DNA of 64,000 bases from Litomosoides sigmodontis. Taxonomy: Eukaryota > Nematoda > Chromadorea > Rhabditida > Onchocercidae. Under the pieces are notes generated by a model. It had not been told where the DNA came from and did no database searches. It saw nothing but the letters and a program-made list of their open reading frames with translations. The DNA is taken from contig OY718807.1 of NCBI GenBank assembly GCA_963070105.1, positions 248,001 through 312,000 on the forward strand, read 5' to 3'. Each line of letters starts with the position of its first letter. Position 1 is the stretch's first letter. A program made the translations under genes and the position numbers. Shown in pieces: positions 26,932 through 39,500 of this stretch.

Positions 26932-28697
26932 TTAATTTCCTCCTGCTGAGCCAGATGTAGAAGGATTAATCTCTTTGGGCACCCAACGATGAGATTTAAC
27001 TGCCTGCATGGTTGGCATAATATTTGTGATTCCAGTTGATGATGTAGTTTGCTGTCCTTTCCTTATCATTATCATCGACGTAGTTGGTGCCTGAGCTGTT
27101 TGCTTAGATAGGATATTCGGAGCCCTTTCCCGGAATGGTTCATTCCCTCTTTTACTGGCATCATATCCAGCACTGAAATTTCCTTCTCTCCTATTCCGTA
27201 TGTCTATTTCACCACTTTGTTTTTTGGGATTCTTAACATTTGCTTCGCCGTTAACCCTGAGAGTTTGTGTCGATGATTCGGAATACCGGCTTGGCTGCGT
27301 GAAATCCAAGCATGCTACAGATTTAGATTTCCTTTCCGAGTCCAGCACTTCTCTAACCGCGCTTCTTTTCTCTTGTAATTCGATATTTTGTCTACTCGGT
27401 TGTTTTGCTATTTCTTTCCCTCCATTTTCAATGGTTGATTGTCCAGAGAGATTTTCCTGTTCCTTCTTCTCATCGTCCTCACCTGCTTCACTTTCTTTGA
27501 TCCTTTCACCATTTCCAGTTTTGGTTCCTATTCTTATTTGTCTTTTATGAAATTAAAGATGGGTTGGGAAATCCGCTGTTAGTGTTCGCTGTACGTGATG
27601 TTCCCAAAATTTTTCGTAGTATAGTAGATTTTTTTACTGACCAATAATGAAACTTAGTCTCGGAATCAGAATCAAAAAGAGGACTACCTTTGTTCTTTAA
27701 AACAAAGAGCCATTTAGAATTTTTTAAAGTCTGACAGTGAAATTAACACCATTCGAAGAACGCTTTTGAGACTAGAATAACATCCTACCTTTCCCATAGC
27801 TTTTAACAATTATTTCAACATTTTCGCCAATGTTGTATGCCTGAAATGGAAGGATTAGAATTCATTGGCCCTCGTTCGAAAATAAGGAAGGATTGCTGGA
27901 CATATTTGCATCATATACATGGTACTCTCACCACTGATAGGCATACGTTGTGATGGAATATTCAAGCTGAAAAGAAATCATAGTAATCTAAAAAACTTAC
28001 TACGTTGAGATTTTCATCAAATCGAACATGGTCCTTCATATTGCATCTAGCTGGTTTTGCATTTGTAAGGTCGTGCTCCTAAATTTAGCATTTAATCGAA
28101 GCTGAGAGAAATATTAGAAGTGCCAGATGTTCTACTGATTTGTACTAACCAGAATGTGTAATTTAGGACATTCAATAATAAGTGGTCCTTTGAAATGAAA
28201 TGCTGAAACATCGAACAACTCTGGCAAGTATTTCCCTTGTTCCTCTGGTGGTGGCTCTGCTCTTCTGCAATTCTCGATCAAACTTTTCGGTAGTTCATCT
28301 TCCACTGTCCCTATTCAATGATATTGTCAGTTTCAGATTTAAATGTAGTTCCACACATTTAGCGAGTTGGTTATAGTGTATTCTTGAGATGTCAAGTCTT
28401 GTTTACTGTTTTGGTCAACTATATTCAGATGACCTTTTCCATAGATAACTAGTGGTCAGAGAAGACAGTCTCAGTTGTGTGTCAGAAATTCAGCTGGAAC
28501 TGAAATCAAGTAAATAATTGGACGTTGTTTTGAATAATTTTGGTGAATGATTATTCTTTTAAATTTTCTAGTTAAATTATCCATAAATACTAACCATTCT
28601 TTTGGCAACAGCAATATGTAATGACAATGATAAAGATGGAAGTAAGAATAATCAAAATGGGTACACCTATAACTAGAGCTACAATGATTATCAACAT
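26932..28697 (-). CDS. Unrecognised membrane-anchored protein with long charged tail
   Basis: Family not recognised. Five exons on the minus strand, 28697-28595, 28310-28150, 28078-28001, 27840-27789 and 27527-26932, join in phase to 329 residues. The ATG lies 12 bases after a good acceptor (CTTTTCAG), which suits spliced-leader addition. Residues 1-28 form one strongly hydrophobic helix (MLIIIVALVIGVPILIILTS), followed by ITYCCCQKN, whose triple cysteine beside the membrane is a plausible palmitoylation site. A short ordered part follows (FDVSAFHFKGPLIIECPKLHI; YNIGENVEIIVKSYG). About 200 residues of Lys/Glu/Ser/Gln-rich, probably disordered tail complete it. With no separate signal peptide, the tail is most likely cytoplasmic. 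The last acceptor (GAATAG, ending at 27528) was chosen over a nearer AG because only it keeps the frame. Confidence 0.7.
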
Positions 28698-29588
28698 TGT
28701 TTCTCCACTTCTGAAAAGTTTATTAGTGCTGAAATTCTTTTATCAAAATGCGGCATTAGCAAATTACAAACACACTTTTGCAATGTTTCAGAAACGGAGG
28801 TCAGAGGAATTCAGAAATCTTCAGGAATAACATAAGATTAAGTAGCGTATTTGTACATTCTTTTACCAACCATGATTCAAGTTTTGATGATCTATCAGTT
28901 TTCTAACTAACAATCAGTTTATCAACTTTCACTGAACGCTATTTCAATTTGATTTTATTTCTTTGGAAGTATGAATGATCCTAAGAATAGCAAATGGATC
29001 CCTTCCCTCTCCACCTCCGCCCCGGGCCGCGAATATGGGGAATTTTCTTGGTATGCATAAACTTTTTCTCATTCTCGTAATCTTCCGAGTAATTTTCTAA
29101 CTGCATTATAAAACCCATTCTTATTTTGATGTTTTGCTAGGATCCCAAAAAAGACTTACTGTGATCGAAAGATTGAACGTTTTAACCTTGTATAAAACAT
29201 TGATAGTTTGTGTATTCAGACGATAATGGAATACATTGGTACTTCGCTTCACTGAAGAGAGATGTTTCAGTAAAAAAAAGCAAGCCTAAAAAACTATCCA
29301 AGATTTTCCCATACTTCCAAGTTGTCAGATTTTTTAAACAGTGTAATTTATCATAAGATCAAGTCTCTGTCAATATTGCAGAGTGACGATAATTCTCTGG
29401 AAGCCTCACAAGAAATGTGAAGTAGTATGCTGTTGATCCCTTTCTTTTTGACATGACAATAACTAACGGTCCAATCTGTTCGCAGAGCAATAAATTTTGT
29501 TGATGAAACGAGCTTTTTGTATGCTAATTTTATATAGAAATTTAGATTGGCGAGCGTAGGAGACGGTCGAACAATAGATTCCTTTTCG

Positions 29589-29690
<102 letters not shown>

Positions 29691-30503
29691 TGCTAAATCC
29701 AGCGGTAATGTTCGGAAATTTTTTTGAATTTTGTAAGTTAAGATGGATCTACGCCGTGCATTGCAACCAGTGCGAGAATGTCAGTGAACAATCTATTACT
29801 AGTGATTTAAAAGCTAATATTCACTTTTAACACTTCCTGACCGGAGGATCGGAAAACAAGGGAAGTTAGAGTTTGGTTAGGCTAAATTTTTGTAGGGCTT
29901 GATGTAGGGAAGTAGCGGGAGCAGTAGGGAGAGGGGATAAGTGAATTGCGAGCTCGAGTGTTCTTCAAATCGAGATTACTGATATGAATTGGTGTAGAGG
30001 AGAATAAGATGAAAAGTTTTTCATTTTCATTTTTGGAGTTTGCAAATAATTTTCAAGTTATAACTAATTAAGAGTGAGTAGTTGGATGTTACTCTTGTTA
30101 ATGCACTTTAACATGTAAATTATGCTCACTTCGTTTATGGTCAGATACTTCAATTTTCGTATCTCGATTTTGATCGCATCCTATGAGCTACTATTTGATA
30201 TTATGTTGAAGCCAGCGGACATTTCATTTCACTTTCTATATTCCTGTTCCGAGTGAATTTCGTTTGCACAGAATGAAGCAGCGGCAAAGGGTTGTTAGAA
30301 CGTTATAAATTCCATATTTCTTTGCAAGTCAAGGAATTTAGTGCTTGTATTTTTGAATGACAGACCGATTAATAGAGATATTTTTATTACAATAAAAAAG
30401 TAACATAGGAATTGAAAACTGATGCCATATAAAACAAGTCGAGATTTCACGTGGAGTGATTTGCTTCAGTGAATATGTCACTTGGTCGTATGATTTTGCT
30501 TGT

Positions 30504-30630
30504 AGCTAATTTACCGCACAGTTTTTATCTTTACCTTAACTCCTTATTTGAAAACTCTGTTTCTGTTTCAGGTTATGATTAATCTCAAAAATTAGCCAGT
30601 TAAAAGCTGATTTACCGCACAGTTTTTATC
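30504..30630. repeat. 26-bp direct repeat spaced by 101 bp
   Basis: Copies at 30504-30529 and 30605-30630 (core TTTACCGCACAGTTTTTATC) differ at one base. They lie about 550 bases before the INTS1 start codon. They could be paired regulatory sites or a local duplication. Confidence 0.7.
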
Positions 30631-31161
30631 CTGCAGTTGTGTGTTTGGCGGAGTAGTTGAATGCAAATAAAGGTATAAAAACGGTAACATCCATAAGCAG
30701 TACCAGGATGCTACCGTTATTGCAGAAATTAACGAAATAATTCAAAAATATTCTATTGTTTTATGCTTTTCCATTTCTGAACTTTAAATGGCTTAAATTT
30801 TGGTAGTATATAAAAAGTGAAACGTGAAAAATGTAGTTAAAAAAAACTGGACTAACGTTTAGGCAGGACATCAGGAAAGTGAAAATGGATCATAAAACTT
30901 AGGACAGTATTCCTGGTTGAGATGTCGACCGTTGCCGAATGATAGCATCGATCTTCTTCCAGGAATTGATTCACAAAGAGTAATGAGGAGAGGAGGGGGA
31001 AGCAAAGAAACTAGTATTACCCATTCTCTATTCATCGATGATATGAGGGGACCTATTCCAGCCTGGTAAAGGAAACATCAATGAAAGGAAGAGGTGTCCG
31101 GAGTGGTTTGAATCAGTTGAAATAGTGCGGTGAATATTTCAGTGAATTTTGAAGACGAGGA

Positions 31162-34100
31162 ATGAGTAAACAAGGACATAAAACGAGAGCAAATTTACCA
31201 GCTGGTGGTTTTTTGGCAATTGGTCGTGACATTCCATCAACTTCTGATGCGAATCGAACTAAACCTCATGTTCATAAACGGGAATTGCCACAGGTTAATT
31301 CTGTAGTAATTTGTCAGTGTAATCTTGCAATTTGAAGTTATGAATCTCTATCGATTAATGACTTATTTGTTCTTTTCATTCGTTAAACATTCGCTCAATT
31401 GAGCTCTTCAAATCCGATTTTTTTCTTTAATTGGAATGCTAAAATAGGGCTTGTAAAATTGTTTGTTCAAACAATGGTGAATTATGATTATATCCCACTT
31501 TCCCAAGACTACTTGGTCTTTCTACTTATCAAAAGCAAACTTTTTTGATGCCGGTCGTTACGTTTCCATTTTTCCGTATAATCAAATGTTGGTGGCCGAT
31601 ATCCTCCTTTTTGACACTGGTTAGGTGTTTGGTTTACTTTTTGTTTTCAGTTATCCAGTAGTGTTTTAAAGAAACCTCGTCTTGATTTTTCTGGAAAAAT
31701 TCTCTCCAGCAGTTCATCAGCGTGTTCGGTCAAACGTACGGAAGTGGATGAATCAAGATGGCGTAACTTTTGTGCAGAAGTAAATGCTTTTTTATACAAA
31801 TCTGATGTATTGATTATTTAAGAGATACATTACTAGTGAATTTCTCTCCACATTGATTCTCAGCAGCCTTTTAAGGTACCCCTAGTGACATCAGTGAAAT
31901 TTCTGGGAGGTTTCTGTAATCTACAGCAGTTGATGCTGCAGTAAAGTTATTTAGTACGATAGTAGGAAATTAATAAGGTGTTCGACAAAAGTACTGTGTC
32001 GAAATTTGACTTAAATTTATGAAAATTCTTTAGATACAAGTAATCCCTAAACAGTTACTAGCTTCTCTGGAATCTGCAAAAGAGAAACAAAAGCCTCAAA
32101 AAGCAGTAAGGCTGATATGTGCAGCAATACGAGAGATAATTGATCATCGTAAAGAAAGAGGTGGTTGGGCTGAAGAACCAGTTATATGTTCAGCACTTTT
32201 GCTTTTCGTGAAAATGAATTCTTCATTTTTATCAGTAAGTAATGTTTATGCTAACTGTAGACTAATGGTAGTGAAAGTTTGAAGACTAACATTATGAGTG
32301 CCTTTTTTGGACCCTGCACCAGTTGAACTATATAAATACTGAATTCAACTGGCTATGTGATTGGTCATAGCATTTTATGCGAAGAATATTAAGGAAATTA
32401 AATTAAAATAGGTAGAATTTTATGGTTTTTCCTTAATTTATTGCCTGGCTGTATGACATTTATAGAATTATTTTTTAAATTGATCAATAATACATGTTAG
32501 CGGATCCGAACGACATGCTGTTTTTTTAAGTTTTTTGGAGTTTCGGATATATATGTTTATTTTATAGTAGTACAAATTGCATTACTTCATTCTTATCAAA
32601 TCTGATACTGAATTCTTATCAAATCTGATACTGATAGTAATCTCTGTCGACTTATCTATGTTAACTTTGCTTCAGCCACACGAAGAATTGGTCGAAGTAC
32701 TTTGTTCTTTGTTGTCGACAAATTTTCCCACTTCATCACCTGGTTCAGCAATGGCTTCCTTACGTAAATTTTTTATGTATCGATCCAGCCTTAATTTTAT
32801 TTTCAATTCCGAAATAAAACTAATGCATTAAACGGAATGCATTAGTGATTAGCGTTCCGGATATTTTTCTTTAGAGAGAGAATGCTTTATTTTGCTAGCT
32901 TCGCTGCCGTGCTCGCGGTTCATTGAAGTATTTTTTGGTTCTGAAAATTTATAATCTGAAACATTTTAACAACAGCCTCATTTAGAAATATTAATTATTC
33001 GAGTGATTTTTATAGTGCTATGTAAAGTTTTGATGGGGACGACTGACTGGAATTGGCGTTTGGTTGAAACTTTTATTGATGACAGTTTGCATGAAAGGCA
33101 GTGGGCTGACCGGCCATCGGTAGATGGCTTAGTTGTGAATATCATGACAGCTTTTGGTACTCGGATCCCTCAGGAATCGATGTACATAGCATGCGATTTA
33201 ACTTATCCAGAGCGGTATCGGACTATGGTAATAATTATTTTGACTTATACCACGATCATCCAGTGATATGATTAAACGGAATGATCCTACCATCGATAAC
33301 GAACATTAGAGAAACAATTTGCATCCATTCTATCTTTATCAGGAAAACATTATGCTTTTTTCAGCTCTATTTCAGGAACTCGTTTGTTGGTTCAAATTTA
33401 TTAAGAAGGAATAATTTTCGAGAAATTTATTTTATAGGACGCAATAAATAGATTTGCAAAAGTGATCGACAGAGAGCAGAAAATTGACACATTTGTAATG
33501 CAAATGAGAGATATATGTGAGCGAAAGGGTGAAAGTGCTCCAAGAAATTTGTTGAAGACCATGTGTGTATGTTCAGGAAATGGAAGCGTCCGGTTATTGG
33601 CTGCACGAAAAATGGATTCATGGTTGCTGAATGGAAAGGTGTGTTTTAAATGATAATGGTTCTGTACTGGATGGTGTAGTATTAATCACAGTCCTGAGTT
33701 AGGAGTTAGTATTATATTGTAAGCGTGTCATTGTCTCACTAACATTGCTTGTGATGCCAATAATTAAATTGACAAAATAAGATTTACTTGTTGAGTTTAA
33801 TTTTATTTTCTTGGCACTATTAACTAGTTAATATAGGTGATATTATGGCTTAACACAAAATAAACTATATGTAATACTAGATACATTTTAGCAGTGCGGT
33901 TTAAGGTTGCATTACTGATTTTGCGTGGGCTTGTTTACCCTTCTTTTTCCTGTTAAGTGATCACTTAATCATATCTTTTTACAGCTTCAAAGATACGCCA
34001 TGGAACTGCTTTTATGGATTGCAAGTAATATAGGCCGAAATGACCTTACTGAAGAAGATAGTGAAACACTAAGTGCCTTGTTAAAATTACGAGCATTAAA

Positions 34101-36487
34101 AAGTAAACAAATCAATGTCTTATTCAACGTCGCCTTAAAGTAAGTGAAGTTTGTAACGGATGTTTTTATATTTTCTGTTTTCTGTTCATTTAGAGCTCTT
34201 GAATAGTACGCCAAATGTAAATTGCGAAAGCAGATAAAATAAAGAGGCGAGTTGCAAGCGCATTATCTGATGTTATAAAAGTGTAAGAATTGACAATTTA
34301 GTTATAAGTTTGTGAACACTTATTTTTGACCATGTTGATTTAATTTTTATCAGATAGGTATTAAATTTCATAAATTTTTTTTTTTGCTGCATCCATCGAG
34401 CATGTACATTTTTGTGTTTTTATATCGGATATATAAGCCCATTTGTGAATATTTCAATTCTGTGAATATGCGATGGGATTCGAACTTTATATTCACCAGT
34501 TCATTCATGAATATATTATTTGAGTTTTGGAAAACAGACGCAGTTAAAATGAAAGAAAACTGGAATGTAAATTCCGGTGCATTTTTTTTCAGAGAAATAC
34601 TGAACAATGACAAAGAAATGATTTGTGCAGTGGCAAAATTGTTATTATCAAATGAATTTTCGGCGAATCGTTTCCCTTATAATATGACAATGATACATTC
34701 GTTATTTTTGTTCGACAACCGTTCAGTATCCAAAGTAACTAAATTTCCAAGATTCAGTGTTAACGAAATTTAAAACGATTACCAGGAAATTGAATTACTT
34801 GTTTACTTATTTTGCTAATCACTCTGTTTCATTTACTAAATTTTTTACTCGCTGATGTCTTACTATTAATTTATTGTTCATGGGTTTAGATTTGAAAACC
34901 CGAATTAAAATAATATAGGTTAGCAAGTAGAGCAAGTAGTTCTTATGCAGTAGTGGAAAATGTGTTAGCTCTGTCTTTTCCAAGATTTATTCCAGGTTAT
35001 AGCACGGGAAATTGTCCAAATGCTCGCAGCTAAGGAAGAATATTTGCGTATATCTAGAACATTTCTCCGGGAATTTGTTCGGTCGTTGTTACGAATGGAT
35101 TTCGATTTTTCACTTTTCACTTCCCATTTGTTCAGTGCCGCAACTGAAGATTTCTCAACCTTTGCTACTCCCGTAAATCACATTATTGTACTTGTTATGC
35201 GTATGTCACATTTTTTCCAGATAGCGTAAATACAAGCAACTCTTGTTTTAAGAAATAGTTCTTAATATTCTTAAGCAATTAATTCCAGGCTTTCTTTTTT
35301 AAATCATTGATTGATTTCTGTATAATGCTGCCATTTTTGTCAATAACACCAACCGTTCGGGAAGCATCGCAACATCGACGCAGTGCTAATGGCAGTTTAA
35401 CGCAAACTCATGTTGATACTTTACAGAAGTATGCTTATTTTTGATATCATTTCGTCTGCATTTTCCCATGTTCTGTTATCCATCATTTGCATTTCTTCAA
35501 GTTTGTACAGTTGCTGACTTATCATGTCATACAAAATGAGTGTTGGTGAAAGTAATATATATGGAAGATTTTTGATGTCTTGAATTAATTACATTTCTTT
35601 TTCCAGGTTTTATGCCGATTTACGGAGTTTTTTCGAAATCTGCGTATGTTTTTTCCGCAAACATTATGAGTTCTGCACTGATAATCGGTTATTTGTTTAC
35701 TCATACTACCGAGTCCTTTATTTGGCTCCGGTTGGTGTTTTGAATTTTTGTTGTTTCTTTCTTTTAAGTAAAAGAGTTATGTAACCCTCGTACTTTCTTA
35801 TGTCTGATCTAAATTGATCTTGTTTTGTTTTTTCTGCTATTCTCCCAAAATTCACATAAGAACTGCAGTATGTGTTACAATCCATTATTTGCGGCATATT
35901 AATTATATCATGCAGTTTATACGAGTAAAATTAAAGAAAACTGTGAGCAGCTTTTTGTAGCATGCATTTCGTTAGTTATTGGAGGATGGGAGATTCATCA
36001 CATAATCGAGTGGTGCTGGTAGGGCTAGACATATTTAGTTCTGTATTACCTAGTTATATATATATAGGTTTTTATATTCTTATTTTTATATTCGTATTAC
36101 CTAGTTATATATATATAGGTTTTTATATTCTTATAACAGATTTTTTTCGGATATTTAAAAGAATTTTATTCATTGGTAGCTTATCATATTTGGATGATAC
36201 AGGCTGAGTACTACGCTAGTGTCGATCAATGGCCAAGTGAGGGAGACGTAATGCAATATGTACGCATTATTTCCGATGTCCCAATCAGTGAACAGTTATT
36301 ATGCACTATATTGGATGCTGGATCTGATCCATTAGTTCCAATTGATGCTGCAGATACGGTAGATGTTATTGAAAATCTTACGAGACGAGCTTTATTGTCT
36401 TCCACATTAACAGGTTAGCTTCTTCTTTCTATACTGTCAAATTCGATTTGAATATTCACTGTAAGTTGAAGATAACATAAACATGTG

Positions 36488-36527
<40 letters not shown>

Positions 36528-39500
36528 ATGTTTATGTATGTATACCATATATATATAACTATATAACTATATATATAACTATATAGCTATATATATAACT
36601 ATATATATAACTATATAGCTATATATATAACTATATATATAACTATATAGCTATATATATAACTATATATATAACTATAAACTATATATATAACTATATA
36701 TATAACTATATATAACTATATATAACTATATATAACTATATATAACTATATATATATAACTATATATATAACTATATATATAACTATATATATAACTATA
36801 TATATAACTATATATATAACTATATATATAACTATATATATAACTATATATATAACTATATATATAACTATATATATAACTATATATATAACTATATATA
36901 TAACTATATATATAACTATATATATATAACTATATATATATAACTATATATATATAACTATATATATATATAACTATATATATATAACTATATATATATA
37001 ACTATATATATATAACTATATATATATAACTATATATATATAACTATATATATATAACTATATATATATAACTATATATATATAACTATATATATATAAC
37101 TATATATATAACTATATATATATATAACTATATATATATAACTATATATATAACTATATATATGTAACTATATATATATAACTATATATATATAACTATA
37201 TATATATATAACTATATATATATAACTATATATATATAACTATATATATATAACTATATATATATAACTATATATATATAACTATATATATATAACTATA
37301 TATATATAACTATATATATATAACTATATATATATAACTATATATATAACTATATATATAACTATATATAACTATACATAACTATATATATAACTATATA
37401 TATATATATATAACTATGTATATATATAACTATATATATAACTATATATATATAACTATATATATATAACTATATATATATAACTATATATATATAACTA
37501 TATATATAACTATATATATAACTATATATATATAACTATATATATATAACTATATATATATAACTATATATATATAACTATATATATATAACTATATATA
37601 TATAACTATATATATATAACTATATATATATAACTATATATATATAACTATATATATATAACTATATATATATAACTATATATATATAACTATATATATA
37701 TAACTATATAGATAACTATATATATATAACTATATATATATAACTATATATATATAACTATATATATATAACTATATATATATAACTATATATATATAAC
37801 TATATATATATAACTATATATATATAACTATATATATATAACTATATATATATAACTATATATATATAACTATATATATATAACTATATATATATAACTA
37901 TATATATATAACTATATATATATAACTATATATATATAACTATATATATATAACTATATATATAACTATATATATAACTATATATATATAACTATATATA
38001 TATAACTATATATATATAACTATATATATATAACTATATATATATAACTATATATATATAACTATATATATATAACTATATATATATAACTATATATATA
38101 TAACTATATATATATAGCTATATATATATAACTATATATATATAACTATATATATATGACTATATATATATAACTATATATATATAACTATATATATATA
38201 ACTATATATATATAACTATATATATATAACTATATATATATAACTATATATATATAACTATATATATATAACTATATATATATAACTATATATATATAAC
38301 TATATATATATAACTATATATATATATAACTATATATATATAACTATATATTTATAACTATATATTTATAACTATATATATATAACTATATATATATAAC
38401 TATATATATATAACTATATATATAACTATATATATATAACTATATATATAACTATATATATAACTATATATATAACTATATATATAACTATATACATATA
38501 ACTAAATATATAACTATATATATAACTATATATAACTATACATAACTATATATATATAACTATATATATAACTATATATATATAACTATGTATATATATA
38601 ACTATATATATAAGATAAATAAGAGTAAGGTTGTGGTATTAGGTATTATTTACAGTGTGATTAGAAGAGTGCGGTCATCATTCGTGATTGTAGAGAATCA
38701 GGACAGTACATTTTTTGTTAATTCTTTCTGATGAATTCAAAATAACTTCAATGAAGGAACTAACCATGTTATCTGCCAATCATTGCTTGAAAAATTAGCT
38801 AATTATTTGCAGGTGGTAGTATGGTTCCAATCAGTACCTGTAATCTATTGGAAGCTCTATTCAAAATAACGGAATACAAACCACCGCCAACTTTCAACAT
38901 CCAAGAGTGAGTGTTACAGTGTAAAATCTTCTTCAGATCTGTAAATCTGTATCTGTCCTTTCTTTTTAAGCGAAGATCTTTCGTCGTTGGCGGTTAAAAC
39001 GTTGTATTGGAAAGCGTGGCTCATTTCACTGATGTGGTGTTCGCTGAATGCAAGCACATTAATTAAGGAGGTGTACAACAAGTATCCGAATTTGAAACTT
39101 ATCATGCAGATTGTTTTGACATGGCGAGTTGTTCAAAATTTTTATTATTTAATGATTTACAGTGATTTTGCATAACACTAAAAGTTCATTATATAGTAAT
39201 TTTTCACTGAATTGGATTAATATGGAGGTATTCGGCCATTAGGATGAAGTTATGAATTTATAATTTAAGACTATCTGTGAGTTTAGGGATTATTCTTTTC
39301 CACCGATGGCAATTATGGGTAATCGAGCATGTGCTGAAAAACTAATTGAAAATGATGAAAAGGCCGCTTATGAGGAGAAAATGGCAATCAAAACTTTGGA
39401 AACTCGATTAGCTGGAATGGAAGTGAGTGATTCGGATTCAAAGCTCTTAAACAAATTATGCAGTCTGGATATAAAGTTAGTCACCTTTTGCTTTCCATGT

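Noticed and set aside
27843..27983. Extra exon of the unknown membrane protein (frame with IPSQRMPISGESTMYM)
   Set aside because: Every available donor leaves a phase that does not match the following exon. Joining the flanking exons directly keeps phase and gives a smooth sequence.
36487..38612. CRISPR-like or centromere-like array
   Set aside because: Units are directly abutting AT-only monomers with no spacers, and the array is within an intron of a transcribed gene. It is a local satellite.
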